A stretch of DNA of 31,425 bases from Nymphaea colorata (lineage: Eukaryota > Streptophyta > Magnoliopsida > Nymphaeales > Nymphaeaceae): positions 1-31,425 of the forward strand of contig NW_022205207.1 of assembly GCF_008831285.2 (NCBI RefSeq). Direction: 5' to 3'. The notes beneath the pieces were generated by a model. The model was not told where the DNA came from. It saw nothing but the letters and a program-made list of their open reading frames with translations, and ran no database searches. A program made the translations under genes and the position numbers. Each line of letters begins with the position of its first letter. Positions within the stretch are counted from its first letter, which is position 1. Shown one piece after another: positions 1-13,000 of this stretch.

Positions 1-83
1 CCCAACCCCAACCCCAACCCCAACCCCAACCCCCAACCCCAACCCCAACCCCAACCCCAACCCCAACCCCAACCCCAACCCCA
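1..83. repeat. Left telomere, CCCCAA repeats
   Basis: Tandem CCCCAA repeats run from the first base to about position 83 and then change abruptly to AT-rich sequence. The array starts mid-repeat and has one expanded unit with five C residues (30-34). The C-rich strand read 5' to 3' at a left end is the expected polarity for a telomere. Hexamer CCCCAA/GGGGTT telomeres are known from Tetrahymena and relatives, whereas spirotrich ciliates use CCCCAAAA. Together with the right-end array this shows that the window is a whole chromosome. Confidence 0.98.
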
Positions 84-214
84 TTTTTTATTGCTAAATA
101 CAAAACTTGCATGCATATTAGATTGATCCATATGCCATCTTCTTATACATCTATATTCTTCCAAAGTTCCCTTTTATTTATTGGCTATCCGTTAACAATA
201 AATAATACTTAGCC
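84..214. other. Left subtelomeric spacer
   Basis: AT-rich sequence of about 130 bp between the telomere and the first gene. It must contain the promoter and 5' leader of the coiled-coil gene. I see no repeat, no tRNA and no coding frame. The change to GC-rich DNA occurs at about 225, just inside the gene. Confidence 0.6.
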
Positions 215-1275
215 ATGATGTAGATGCTCAAACGCAGCAGCTCCAACCCGCTCAAGCGCCACACCAGCGCCACCCTCATCCACAACCGCACCGGCAGCAA
301 CCTCCAGCCCATCGTCTCCCCGCCCCACAGCAGGGTCGCCACCCACGCCCACAACCACACTCAGAACCCAAAATCAATCATTGAGAGACTCTTCAAGGGC
401 GACAACCTCTACAGCTTCAAAAAAATATCCTCCCGGGTGCAGCTCAGAAACAGAAAGAACATACTCGGAGACACTGAAGAACGCATCTTCTCGGAAGTGA
501 TCGGCTTGGTGGGGCAAATCGACGAACTGAGGGCTAACATACTCACCACGCAGAACTAAATTAGGGAACTGTCGATATCCCACCCGGACATAGCGGAAAG
601 GGTGGAGTTCCATGGCTTCGAGCAAAAAATGACCAAGCAGCAGTGCGCGCAGGTCGAGGAGGAAAGCGCGAAACTGGAAGCCCTCATCAGAGAAACTGAG
701 CAGAGCCAAGTGGGAGGACTGGAGGACGTGCTCAGGATCGAAAAGCAGAAGTACGACGACTTGAAGAAGCAGCTGGTCGAGGAGAAACTCGTCGACTCCA
801 AAGAAATCGAGGAGCGCACGAAGGCCATAAAGGCCGACATCCAAGCACTCTAGTCTTAGCGATCGAAGAAGATAGCCTTTTCCTATCCTGAGTTCGAGCA
901 GCTGAAGGCCCAAAACTAGGTCCTGAGGCAAAGATCCTTGGCGAATTTGCTCCACAGCAAGCAGTTGGCCGACCAGTAGCGCTAGCTGCAGCAGTACCTG
1001 CAGAGCGACGAGCTGAACAAGGAGGAGTTCATGGTGGAGCTGCAGTCCTGGAAGGCCGAGTACAACCGCCTCAGGGCCGAAAACGAGGGATGAAGCTGAA
1101 GCTCATCAAGAAGGAGAGGAGCGAGTCGAAGGAGAACTTGAATCTCAACGCTTTCCAGCAGAGCAAGGTTTCCCACAAGATGCTGGAGCTGGAGAGCCAG
1201 ATCAAGAAGAAGCGCAACGACCGGCTCACCGAATACTCCTCCCTAATAAAAAGAATGCAAAGTCTCCAGCGATGA
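215..1275 (+). CDS. Coiled-coil protein, unrecognised (one frame break)
   Basis: Reading UAR as Gln, the frame opens at ATG 215 (in-frame ATGs also at 218 and 224, with a TAG between) and runs to TGA 1091-1093. The next base position opens another frame (1090-1275) with the same character, ending at TGA 1273-1275. One missing base in the GAGGG run near 1085-1089 would join them into about 354 residues. The first 60 or so residues are Ser/Arg/His/Pro-rich and probably disordered. The rest is a long amphipathic, Glu/Lys/Gln/Leu-rich helix with heptad-like spacing, so a coiled coil. Internal TAA (Gln) codons include the one after residue 111 counted from ATG 224. It could be a cytoskeletal, basal-body or intraflagellar-transport type protein, but no family motif is visible and I do not assign one. 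The region is GC-rich with strong use of C/G-ending codons. Confidence 0.75.
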
Positions 1276-1370
1276 CCCATCCATTTTTACATTATCATCC
1301 TCACTACTCCATCCCACCTTAGATTGCAGTTAGATATCTAAATATCCACTAATTAAATAAATCTACCGTA

Positions 1371-2914
1371 ATGAAGGCCTTCCTCCTGCTGCTGGCTGTC
1401 CTTGCGCTGGCCTCTGCTGCCAACGTCACCACCAAGCTGTGGCCTCGTCCCATCAACTTCACCTCCACTCCCGAGGGCGACAACATCACCGTCTCGCCCT
1501 GCGATATCAAGTACGTGGTCGAGTCCCCCGGCCAGATCTACGTCGAGGAAATGATCAACCTCTACCTGATCCAGGTGTTCCACTGCACCAAGATCCAGGA
1601 GGGCAAGATATCCCTCAACGTCGTCGTCAAGAGCGTCGATCCCATGGTCGCCACCGACCTCAAGCATGAAAAATACTCCCTGATCATCAGGAACACCAGC
1701 AAGTGGAGCTCTCTGCGGACTACTACCCTGGCTTCCTGAGGGGGCTGGAGACCTTCTCGCAGCTGTTCGAAAAGAACGATAAGGAGGAGTATGTGGTGCA
1801 CAGCGTGCCGGTGACTATCTCTGACGCTCCTCAGTTCCTGTGGCGAGCAGTGATGATCGACACATCGCGGCACTTCCTGCCTGTGGGCACCATCAAGCGC
1901 GCCATCGACGCCATGATGTACTCCAAGCTCAACGTCCTCCACTGGCACATCACTGACGAGGACGCCTTCCCCCTCTTCGTCCCCACCGTACCAGAGCTCA
2001 GCGGCAGCGGCAGCGTCGGAGGAGTCTACTCGGAAGTGGAAGTGAAGTCCATCATCGCCTACGGGAAGCAGCGAGGAGTGAGAGTGGTCCCCGAGATCGA
2101 CACACCCGCGCACTCTGAGTCGTGGGGACGAAGCGAAAAGTACAAGAGCATCACTCTCAACTGCAACGGAAAGTACGAGGGACAGCTCGATCCCACTCTC
2201 AACCTGACTTGGGACGTGCTTACCGACGTCCTCAAATACGTCAATACCACTTTCACCGACGACTACGTGCATTTCGGTGGTGACGAAGTGGTCTACAACT
2301 GTTGGGGCGACCGTCCTGCCATCGTCTCCTGGATGAAGGACAACAACATCTCTGACTTCAAGTCCTTATCGATCTACTTCCGGCACCGTCAGAAGCAGCT
2401 CTGGCGGACCATCAGTCCCAAGAAGAAGGTGATCTACTGGGCCAACGAGGACATCGACCTGCCCGTCGACAACGACGACGTCATCCACTGGTGGGGCGTC
2501 AGCGCGAACGTCAACAAGCTGGCCGGCAGGAAGAACGAAGTCATCCTCTCCAACTACGACCTCACCTACCTCGACATCGGCTTCGGCAACTACTACGGCA
2601 GGACCTACGGCACCTACGAGCACTGGCGCAAGGTCTACTCCTTCGAGCCCAGGGTCGCCAACGTCAACGTCATCGGCGGCGCAGCCTGCATGTGGAACGA
2701 AGTCGGCACCTACCGCACCTTCGAGCAGAAGGTTATCCAGCGGTCCAGCGTCGTCGGGGAAAGACTGTGGAACGTGAAAATCGATATAAAGACTGACCTA
2801 AGGAACATCGCTGCACGGTTGACTGCGCATTCCGATCGGCTGAGAGAGAGGGGATACAAGGTGTGGCCGGTTACTGTCGGCATATGCGAAAAAGAAATCG
2901 ACATTTGTTTCTGA
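1371..2914 (+). CDS. Beta-hexosaminidase, GH20 (copy 1, one frame break)
   Basis: Secreted or lysosomal beta-N-acetylhexosaminidase, which removes terminal GlcNAc/GalNAc from glycans. Residues 1-16 are a clear signal peptide (MKAFLLLLAVLALASA). The N-terminal GH20b-like domain is followed by the catalytic barrel, with IDTSRHFLP, LNVLHWHITDEDAFP and HFGGDEV. The last carries the catalytic Asp-Glu pair at codons 2282-2287. The C-terminal part contains YWANED and a conserved Trp/Arg-rich end. About 514 residues is normal for the HEXA/HEXB family. Frame 3 (from 1371) breaks at about 1701-1705. One extra base there joins it to frame 2 (to TGA 2912-2914) across the conserved ELSADYYPGFLRG segment. 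The gene is GC-rich, and the long second fragment has no TAA/TAG codons. A diverged paralogue lies at 25102-26647 on the other strand. Confidence 0.95.
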
Positions 2915-3020
2915 TCCACCTATCCCATCCATCCCTATTACCTTTTATCTATCTATAGGCTATTCGCTATTCATTTCATTTTGTAGCGTGGGTGTAAGTT
3001 ATCTTAGAATAATAAAATAG

Positions 3021-3915
3021 ATGAGTGAGCACGGAACAGAGGAGGTGGGATAGAGCTACAGCGCTTCCGAGCGCAAACTGAGGAGGATAACGCAGGAACT
3101 GCCCTTCAACCCGCCCTCCACGCAGCACATCGAGGAGAGGATCAACCTCATGCGCCAAAAAATAGCAAAACAGACCGAAAACTAACCCAAAATACCACCC
3201 GAGAGCCAGGAAATGGGCAGCGAACTTCCCCGCCCCCGCCAAAGGATTTACACTGAAACACCACCACAGTACAACCAGGTCGCTTCTCTACTGACCGAAC
3301 GCCTCAGCAAGGGATCCCTGCTCAACCGCACCAACGAGCCCAAGCCGCTCCCAAGACGGCCGCTGCCAGAGTACAAGGAGGAGCGAGTCACTCGCGACAA
3401 GGACAAGCACCCCCTCAAGTACAAGATCGTCAAGGAGGAAATCGGGATTCGGAACGACGCCAAGGTGTATGCGCTGAGGCAGGACCAAATCCACCTCATC
3501 CAGGATCAGTTCATGCGCAGGAAGGGGCTGTAGTACTTGCGCGAAGGCAACAGTGCAGCCAGCGCATCGAGGGGAGGAGGTTTACTCCAACGCCAACAAA
3601 GGAAAAACGCCCACTCTCAGAACGGCCAACTCGGGCAGCAAGATCCACCAGATCTTCGGCAATCCCATCTCGCAGTCCAAGCGAGTGAAGAGCGAGAAGT
3701 CGCTGAAGCCGAAGCGGCGGCAGCTGCAGGAGCTGCGGGAGCAGGAGGAGATGCTGGGCAAGATCGTGTTCCAGAAGGTGAAGAAGCACCTGAAGGAGGA
3801 GAAGGAAGATCCGAACTACTTCCGCCGGGTTTACACTGAGGAGACGATCGACGATGCTCTGGTGGACTTCCTCCGCGTGAAGATCGAGCGCGCGTAGGCC
3901 AGTCTCGGCAAGTGA
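3021..3915 (+). CDS. Unrecognised basic protein (one frame break)
   Basis: ATG 3021 opens a frame with TAG/TAA glutamines (3051, 3183 region, 3531) that runs to about 3590. A second frame then continues to TGA 3913-3915, passing TAG 3895 as Gln. The switch lies in the GGGGAGGAGG stretch at about 3570-3580 and needs one base fewer (or two more), so it is the clearest case here not explained by a single missing base. The product is about 297 residues, rich in Arg, Lys, Glu, Gln and Pro, with a Glu/Lys/Arg-rich helical stretch before the C-terminus. I recognise no domain. It has no signal peptide or membrane segment. It is GC-rich like its neighbours and sits about 105 bp after the hexosaminidase gene in the same orientation. 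Confidence 0.7.
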
Positions 3916-4046
3916 ATGATCTATTTTCTCTCCTGGAAATCATCATCCCTTCCTCATCCCCAGAATCGCTTGGAAGCCGATAGTTTAGGCATATAAGGCC
4001 AAGAGCGTCCCACGCAATATATCTTTTATAAATATCTAAGAGCTTG

Positions 4047-7000
4047 ATGTAGCCAGCCAGCAAGGCCGACGCCAAGAACGCCCTTCGCGAGAAGAACCGC
4101 ATCTCTGCCAAGGAGTTCATCAAAATGAAGCGCGGACAAGCCAAGGAGGAAAAAAATAACTCGGAATCCTTCGAGCGGGTGAGGACCTCCATCGCGGAGG
4201 GAAGCCAGCAGCAGCTGGAATAGTTTATCCTCGGCAACAAGACCGACTTCATCCTCACCTTCCTCTTCTCCGAAAACGAAGTCAAATAGACCCCCCTCAT
4301 GCAAATAATCAAAAGCCAAGCTTGCTGCCCCCTCCTGAGGGTAGTCAATAAGTGGTCGCTGCTCAACAGCGACTTCATCATCAGGGAGTCTACATGGAGG
4401 ACAACCAGCTCAAGAGCAACGACTTCCGGGGCAAGTTTCAAAGTCTGAACAAAAGTGTAATGGAAGTGGTCAGCAGCAGGATCACCTCGGGGAAGGAAAA
4501 CGGAGAACTGGTATAGCTTCTGGGCGAAAAGGATAGCATCTTCTACCATCTCTGCAAGAACTTCCTCACCCTGGAAATGATCGTATCGACAGTCACCAGC
4601 CTCAAGACCAAGCACGACCTCCTCACCCATTATTATGTGAAATTGCTCACCGAATCGAGTCTCAAGGAGCTGAAAGATCTAGCAGTCAGCGTGAACGGAT
4701 ACCAGTCTATTTTGATGCGGGAGAGGCTGTGGAGCAGAGTAGACTCAGGAATAGTCAAGGAGGCCAATAGTAAGGCCACCTTTGACTTGCTTACCCTCCA
4801 CGAGCTGAAATATAACATCTGGCATTAACTGGCAAATAAAAACCCAGCATAGTTCCTAAAGGCCTGCAGCTCAGTCCTAGCGATGGAGGAGCAGCACGAC
4901 GAGCTGCGTGAGCAATTTTGGGAAATGCTGCTCTAGATCGACTCGTCTGGAGAGAGCGTCACTGATATCTGCCTCAAGAAGTGGAAATTCAAGTAGATTT
5001 TGGCTCTTTTCGAGGTGGGGAAGCGCATCGACAACATCATGCTGTCCACCAACTGCTTAAACGTCCTCTTCTACAACCGCAGGCTGAGCAAACCGAAAGG
5101 GAGGATTTGATCACCGAATGCCTTTAGGGGGAAATGTCGACCAAGGGGTACGTGAAGACCATCGCCAAGAATAGATAGAAGCAGTGGAAAGAAAGGGAGG
5201 ACTCTAAAGTAGCAACACCGTGCTCCAACTCAAGCCATTGAAATTCGCATACAGTATTTGCTACGATAAGGGCGAGCTGAAGAAGCAGAGGGACAATGCA
5301 GGCGCGTTTCCACTTGTAACCTATCTCAGGACTTACAAGCAGAGTGCGAAATTGAGGACGGTGCAGCAACTGTACTTATAGTTCTTGAATAAGCGAGACA
5401 TCAAAAAGAAATTAGCCCTTCTGTTGAAGGTTTCAGAAGAAACTAGAGTCAAAATCGATAAGAATTCAGCCAAGAGGGACGAGATAGAAAACCTGTTTGA
5501 TTATTACCAGCCTATCTGGAAGGTGATGACTTTTCTTCCGCATGGAGACGCACTATAGTACCTGCTTTCGAAGATACACATCAATTGCTATGAGATTAAG
5601 CTCGTGAGAAGCAATGAGACGCTATACGCTTAGTTCGGAGGAAAGCATTTCATAGCTTACTACCTCTAGAATAGCCCATTTTTGGGATAGGACGCCATCA
5701 ACAAGCAAATAGTCGAGAGCGTCCTTAAATGCAAGCCGAGCTAGAAGGTGATTGGCAAGCATAGTTTGGAAATATAGCTGGTGAGGACTCTCAACGAGAA
5801 GGAGGTTCTCCACAAGTCCCAGGACTATCTTGTTGCAGCGCTGAGATCGCATCTCAGATCCCACCTCATCACTCTCCCCTTCGGCTAATTCATGCAAGTC
5901 GATAGGAGGAAGGTCCTCCTGGACACCATCGCAAGGCCTCTCGCCAATAGCAAGCCGTCACTGCTGAGCCAAAACGACATCGTCTCGATTTGCGATCCCT
6001 AAGCATTGAAATAGAACTATGAGACTAAGTTCAGGAACTGCTATAAGGAACAACTACCGCTAAAGAACTTGTACAAGAGCATCCTAAGCGAGCTGAAAGT
6101 AGAGATAGACGAGGATGAAGATGAGGATTAATTGAAATACGGAGCCACCACTAAAAATTTCCTCCAACTGCAGAAGCAATATGAGAGTTATGATCGTAGA
6201 AGAAGCATAAGCAGTTTTTCGATAAGCTTAAGGACTGGCTGGACTTCATAACTGGCATTGAGTTCGCACGCTATTCCCCCAGCCTTAAATTCTACTGTTT
6301 CCGCCTGTCTCCCACCGAAAAGCATCTGCCGTACAAATTCACGCGTCTGCTTGAGCTTGGCATCGATCCTTACTTCTCCAGATACAGCAAGGGTAAGATT
6401 GAATTCGAAGAATAGGGCAAGGAGTGGAGTGAAATCATGAGTAGAATGGTGGAGGGTAGGAAGACCTTCACTGGAGCACTCATCACCTCTCCACCAGCTG
6501 TCTTCAACCACTTCAAGCCGATACTTGAAGCTGGCCTGTCGGGATAGAAGTTCAAAGAGTATTGGATTAGGTAGAGTCTCTTCCGTGCAGTCCAACGCGA
6601 TTACTAGTGCTACAAGTTTTACAAGTTCGCCATATAATACTTGTAGGAGAGCGCGAGCAAAATGCCATCTTTGTCCCGGGACCACGATAGATTCACTATT
6701 CATTTTGTCAAAAGAGGCCCCTATGGCTATAATTTCGACACGATTGTCAGCATCTTGTAGCTTGGTCTGAAGCACGGCTTATCGGGATGCGAATTCGTAC
6801 TTACTCTTCAGTATTATTTTAAAATCATCATCAGATAGCTGTCGATGGAGCTCAATAGACTGTAAAGTTAGCATTTATATGCAAAGCAAGAACAAAAAGG
6901 ATAGATAAAGCTAAAGGTTGAAAGCTGTAAGAAGAAGATTCAGCAGTTCATTGATAAGTGGCTGCCTTACGTGAAGGAAAATTCAATCAAAATTCAGACA

Positions 7001-10000
7001 TAGTAGGCTACAATCCAAAAGTACCTTGTTAGACTGTTGGAATACGCATTTGGTCAAAAGAATAACTTCATCGGCTAGTGCATTCTGAAGCACGTCTAGT
7101 TCGAGAGAGTCTGTGAGTCGCCACTGGTGATTGAAAAGCTCAAATACTCCAAGGATGCAGACCAGATACTCTATGTTTACTTGATCAGCTTAACTGACGA
7201 TGTTCTCTTCAATTGGATCAAAGATACCATCTTCTCACATAAGAAGAGGCTGACTGAAATCATAAAAACCTTCTCTTTTGAAGTCCAAGTCAACATCCTC
7301 AACCATTTGATCGAAAGGATCATCAAAAATGAAACCACCATATAGAGTGGAGAATCGTATTAGGTAAGCCTGGTTTGCAAAGACTTCCTCAAGTGGAATG
7401 GTCTTCTATTCAAGTCCATACTGGCAGCCATTGCGAACGCAAACATTCCTCCATTTTTGAAAATACTTCAAGAATCCTTAATTTCTCCCAAGGCAAAGGA
7501 AGCATTTAAAGAGTTCCTACTGAGGTCAACCGACGATATATAGGTTAGAACTTTGGCTCTGATTGCCTTGGATCCAAATACTAAATATGAATTCTATATC
7601 AAGTAGGGAGTAAAAATGAAAAAATTGCACACAAACAACTTCTATTCCAAGTCAAATTAGGCGAGCTTTAGTACCTACCTCAAAAATCTGTAAAGACACC
7701 ACAATCTTTCCGCCAACATTGCAGTGCATCTAAAGGGCGTGATAAATTGTCTAATTGAATCGGAATCATGGCAAAGATTGGAATAGATAATGAGAATAAA
7801 GTCTCTGCTAAGCCATTTCGTGCCTCTCACACTCAAATCACTCTATTACACTTTGGACAAGCAAGTGAGACAGCAGCATCCAACTGTTGTCAAAATCATC
7901 AACAATCTATTTGCTTATCTATAGTCAGAAAAGACTTAATTTAACGAAGATTTGTTTGTTGCTGCCTTTTCCTTTAACCAAGCTAAGGCATTTGCCATCT
8001 TCAAGCCTCAGAAGTTGTCCATTTATGGCTATAGAAAATGCATTCCAGCCTATCCCGAAAGCTCTCCTCTCTTCATTTAAAAAGGCGTGACCTTGAATAA
8101 AGACTATCTACCTCAGAATAATCAAAAAAGGATCAAGTATTGGTTTCCCATGGTGCCTCACCCTGCTGATAAGATATCAACAAACAAATGGCTGGTAGAT
8201 GAGCTAAGAGTAGAGCTAGGATTGCTCAAAAGCTTAGACTTTGTCAAAGTCTTGACAAAAGCCTTGGTTGCACTCTGCACAACAGAATCCGTCTTGCCAC
8301 ACAAAAAATAGCTTTACGAAGGCATTCAAGAAGATACAAGCATTTGCAAAGCTATAATGAGATGCAACCAACTTAAATCTTTGGCCAATTATGAAAAATA
8401 TATTCCAAATTTGCAAAATATTGTCAAGAATAGCTGTTTAGATAAGTATCACGTAAGAAAGGTCATGCATCAACCTTAACATCCTCAATACCACTCTGTT
8501 GAAGTAATTCATCGTGAATAAGAGTCTCTCTTCAGCCTAACCCAAAAAGATGTATAGTTGCTTTTTGAGAATCGTGGACACAGCTAACATGTATCTGATT
8601 GAGCTTTTCCTCTCAACAAACAAGATAAGCATCACTTATGACTACCTCAAGGCCATCCATGAGTTATTTAGTCTCCACTTCTGGGACCATTTGCTCGGCA
8701 TTAACAATCAAGACTTTTTAATTGCGTTCATCACCAAATATAAACTGTTCTAGCTTTATCACCCATAAGAATACTCTTAAAAATTACTCAATGCCGTTTG
8801 CAGGTTACGCTGGAATAAGGTGTTAGAGTTTACTATCAAATACTTTGAAAGTAAATCTGGAACTAAGGCTATTTTTGTGGCAGAGACAATCTAAAACAAG
8901 CCAAGCATATCAGACAAAGGAGTGTTTTACTTACCGCTATAATAATCAATCTAAAACAACTTCTACGAGACTTATTTCCTAATCAAAGGATGCAGCAATT
9001 AGTGTCCTAAATTCAAGCTTTCAGGTAGATTTTTGAGCTACGTAAATCCCGAGAATGGAACTATCTTCCCGAATTGAAGAGAAGAGTCATCATCAATAAC
9101 ACCTTTATGCAGAGCTTGAGAGAAGCTCAGTAGATGGAATTCAGGTTCAAAGTTCTCTTGCCAAGCATCTTCGAATTGTAAGCAAATGAAGCCAGGCCTG
9201 AAGAATAGGAGCCGCCAAGCAATAAATCCAAAGGGTATAGCTAATCTCTATGCAATTTCATACACGATATCACAAGGAAGAGCTTGCACTTGTCATCATC
9301 TTCTGGAACTTTCGAAAAACTCTGCTTCATGATCTTCAAGCAGGGGGAAACAAAGATTCCTGAAGCAGAGCTTGAGAAGCGATACCCCTCATAGATGAAA
9401 ATCATCAATAAGATTCGAAGCTTGCTTGATGCCTTAGAGGTGGATATCAGTCTAAGCGAGCTTTTCTATTATGTTCCTGAGTTTAAATCCCAACTGCTCA
9501 TACATAACCCTTCAGCTTTCCTTTAAAACTCATAATACTTGCTCGAGATTATGGGATAAGGGTCTCAAAAGCTAGATTTTAGCGAATATTTGAAAGGCAT
9601 CCAGATTAACTTCCTAAGTTTTCATAAAAATATAGCGATGTGCTTGAGAAATATATAATGGAATATTTCTTCTACAGTTCTGTGCCTCTCGGCAGTCCAC
9701 AAGCAAGCCATCATCTCACACGCTAGGCACTTCTACTCATCTTCCTTTAGATATCGCATCACGAAAGGAAATGGAACAAATGTTCTATTTTAATCTTTGC
9801 AGATAGCGTCTACCGTTTTAGTTTGACTATGAAAAGCAATAGACATAAGCTCCTCCATAGGATCAAAGAATACCAGAAGAAGTGCTTTATGATTTATCTA
9901 AATGCTTGAACGTTCGGGTGAGGAATGCCATGGCCTTTGATTTGATGGTTGGAATAAGATCATCACAGGAATACAGGAAATAGAAGGCTTTTGGAAAGAG

Positions 10001-13000
10001 CTTGGCAAGGCTCCACTCAAGGAATACACTTGCAGTCCATAGGAAAGAAAGAAAATCGTGTAAAACTATGCTGGAATCGTTGCTTCTAACTTGAAAAAAT
10101 ATAATCTGAATAACATAAGGGAAGTTTTGAGCTAGTTTTATTAGGACCATCTGAAAAACTGCAACAAGAAAGGAGCTTTTATCTAGTTATCCCTTCTGCT
10201 CAACATATCTTTACTTCAAAACGATCTGAAAATGCTGGAAGAAAAGATCCGTCTCATAAAGGGTGGCCATAGCATTCAAAAGATCAATGTAAAGCTGGTA
10301 AAGCAAATAACTAAAAGCATCACATTTGAATCCCCATCATAAATTTTAGTCTAAGTTCCCTTTACGATCGTGAGTCATGAATCAAAGCAACTCAATTTAT
10401 TGATGATTGACTATCACGACATCATCCAGCACATTTAGCATGAACTTTACCTTTCCAACCTGCAAGAAGATCCATAGCTGTTCTAATTGAATGACTTTTG
10501 CTCCAAAATTGAGAGACAGCCTTTCCTGAGAGGCTACAAGTTCAGATACACGGTTTAGTCATTCAAGAGCATCAAATATGAATCATTGACCAACATTCTA
10601 GAGCATGGACATTTGAAAAACGATGGAGCGGTTGGAAAGATAATGCATTAACTATAAAAAATGGACTAAAAACTAATTGGGACAAAGAATATCAAAGTCT
10701 ACAGTCCAAGTGATATCTACGGACCGATCAACTTCTCATAGGAAAAGGATGATGATAAATTGTTGATTGTCTTGGATTTTATGAGCTTATAGAATTGCCA
10801 AAAGTAGAAGACATCAAGGTTACCTTTGTGAAAAGACTTACACTGCTGCTGAAAAGAACCAGCTGACCTTGCAACAGGTGAGGAATTATCTCAAATTCTA
10901 CAAAGCTGCAAGTAAGGATGAAAACATACCTGAAAAACTTGGCATGGAGCATGAGATTTTTGTGAGCGTGAAGAAGCATAAAAATGAGGAGAGAGTGGAA
11001 TTGTAATGGTGGAGATTCGGAGGATGGACCGTATGCGAAATATACTGTCTTGCTTTGGGATATTGCAGTGATATGAGCAGCAAAATAGATAAAATTCTAG
11101 ATGTGCGTGTTTCCTTCTAAGTCTCATCAACTATTACGAAAAATACATCGAATACGGTTACGATCTGAGCATAAAGCAAGCACTGTAAAAGCTTCTCTTC
11201 CAAAAACAATTCAACAAGCTAGTGGAATCAATCATCCTGATGATCACTGAAGACGTCGGAAACATCATGAAGATCGTGAAGGGTATCATCATCAAATGGA
11301 CCATCAACAACAAGAAAGCAAAAAGAAAACTAATTAGTGATAAGCTAATTCGCAAGTGCAGTCTCAGTCGAGTATGAAGTTAAGGATCAGCTTCTCAGCA
11401 TCAATATCAATTTGTAGATGGCTAAGGACTTAAACAAAGGATATGATGGCAAATAAAGCAACTAACTTCAGCTTCTAGTGGATCGAAAGGAGTTTTTGGA
11501 CAGCGTCTTTACATCTGCTCAGTTTTTAACCGACTATTTCATAATGAGAAACTAACTCAACAACTAATGCCTGAAAATTTCGACGTCAATCACGAACAAG
11601 CTGAACACAACCGTTAATTTCCACATAGAATACTCGAACCTCTATGCCTATGTCGACAAGATGAGAGCTGATAGGCCCATCAAGGATATTTAGTCTTTCC
11701 TTGTTCGACTGAAGCAATATCTCCATAATTCCATGGACAAGGTCATCAATCTCTATATCAACTCACAAGAGATAGCCAACAAGCATCAAGTCTTCATCCT
11801 AAACAAATGCGAATCAATCTACAAAAATATCCCTTTCAAAGAGATCGAAAATGAAAAGCAATTGGTCTATGACAGCCTAGAAAAAGTATCCCAGAATGGA
11901 CTTACAGAAGTTATATCTCTAATGAATTAGATCGGAAACGACTAAAACATAAAGAATGTCTTCTTGATTCAAATCTACAAGAGCTACTATACGACGATGG
12001 TGGGAGAAGGCATGACATTTGTTGTTGGGTATAAGTCAAGCAAGAAGAAATCGCAAGTTATCAAGATAACAAAGGCTGAAAAATCAACTTGATCAATATT
12101 GTTGAACTAGATTTCATCATGCTTGTCTCCAAAAATATCCCCACTAATGACGAGCTTAACCAAAGCAAAATCATTCGTATCTTCATCACCGATTCCAACA
12201 AAAACCTTTACCAGTATTTTTCTTTTTTATTTAGATTGGATGAAAAGATAAAGAATCACTTCCTGGGCCTTTCTGAAGAAAACTAATAAAGAAATATTGC
12301 CTATTTTGCACCACTCATACCTTCTAACGTTATGCTCAGCTTTTCACTCAACTAGAAGAGAGATCCTGATACCAAGGACACAAAGATTTTCTTTATCGAT
12401 CTCAACTAATCGGCTAAATTCAAGCTGAATCCCAATTTCGATAAGCCCTTAAGTCCTATGAATTCTTGTAAAAAGAACTTGGAATTCAAATAAGCAATAT
12501 CATAATTGCAGAAAGGATTTAGCAGCTTTTACAAGCAAAGTGTGAAATTCATCATTGACCTTCCTGAGGAATTCACTTAAAAATACATGAACACAAACTT
12601 TTCCCATATCGTCCACCTGGTTTCTACTGATCTCTTGCAATTTTTGATGAAATTTGAGTTCTAGCCGATGCGTAACTAAGCATTAGATTGCAAGCTTCCA
12701 TTTTCGACAAGTTGTGCTCAATAAAAACAGCATAATTTAGCTTAGAAAGCGAGCATTCATGAAGCATTATAACAAGCTCAGGATCAGAGTGAGAGACAAC
12801 TCATCAGGCATTACATTTGCTCAGAATGAAATCATTATCTGTATCGATGTCACCAGTATGGCAAGCTTGCCTTCATCAACAGAGTATCTATCTATGATAG
12901 TCGACAATATTCTAAGGGAAGAAAAGAAGAAAATGCATAAATACGTGACTTTCACTGATACGGATAAGAATGAAAGCACATAAGTCATCTTGAAGTAACT

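Noticed and set aside
374-955. Minus-strand Leu-rich ORF of 193 codons
   Set aside because: Antisense of a Glu/Lys/Gln coiled coil, which automatically yields Leu/Phe/Val runs.
1562-2272. Minus-strand ORF of 236 codons
   Set aside because: Lies antisense to conserved hexosaminidase sequence, and its Val/His/Asp-rich composition mirrors the GC-rich sense codons.
3617-4630. Long minus-strand ORF of 337 codons
   Set aside because: It crosses two plus-strand genes and their spacer. It is a GC-rich shadow without motifs, with odd Ser/Pro/Arg runs opposite Ala/Glu-rich codons.
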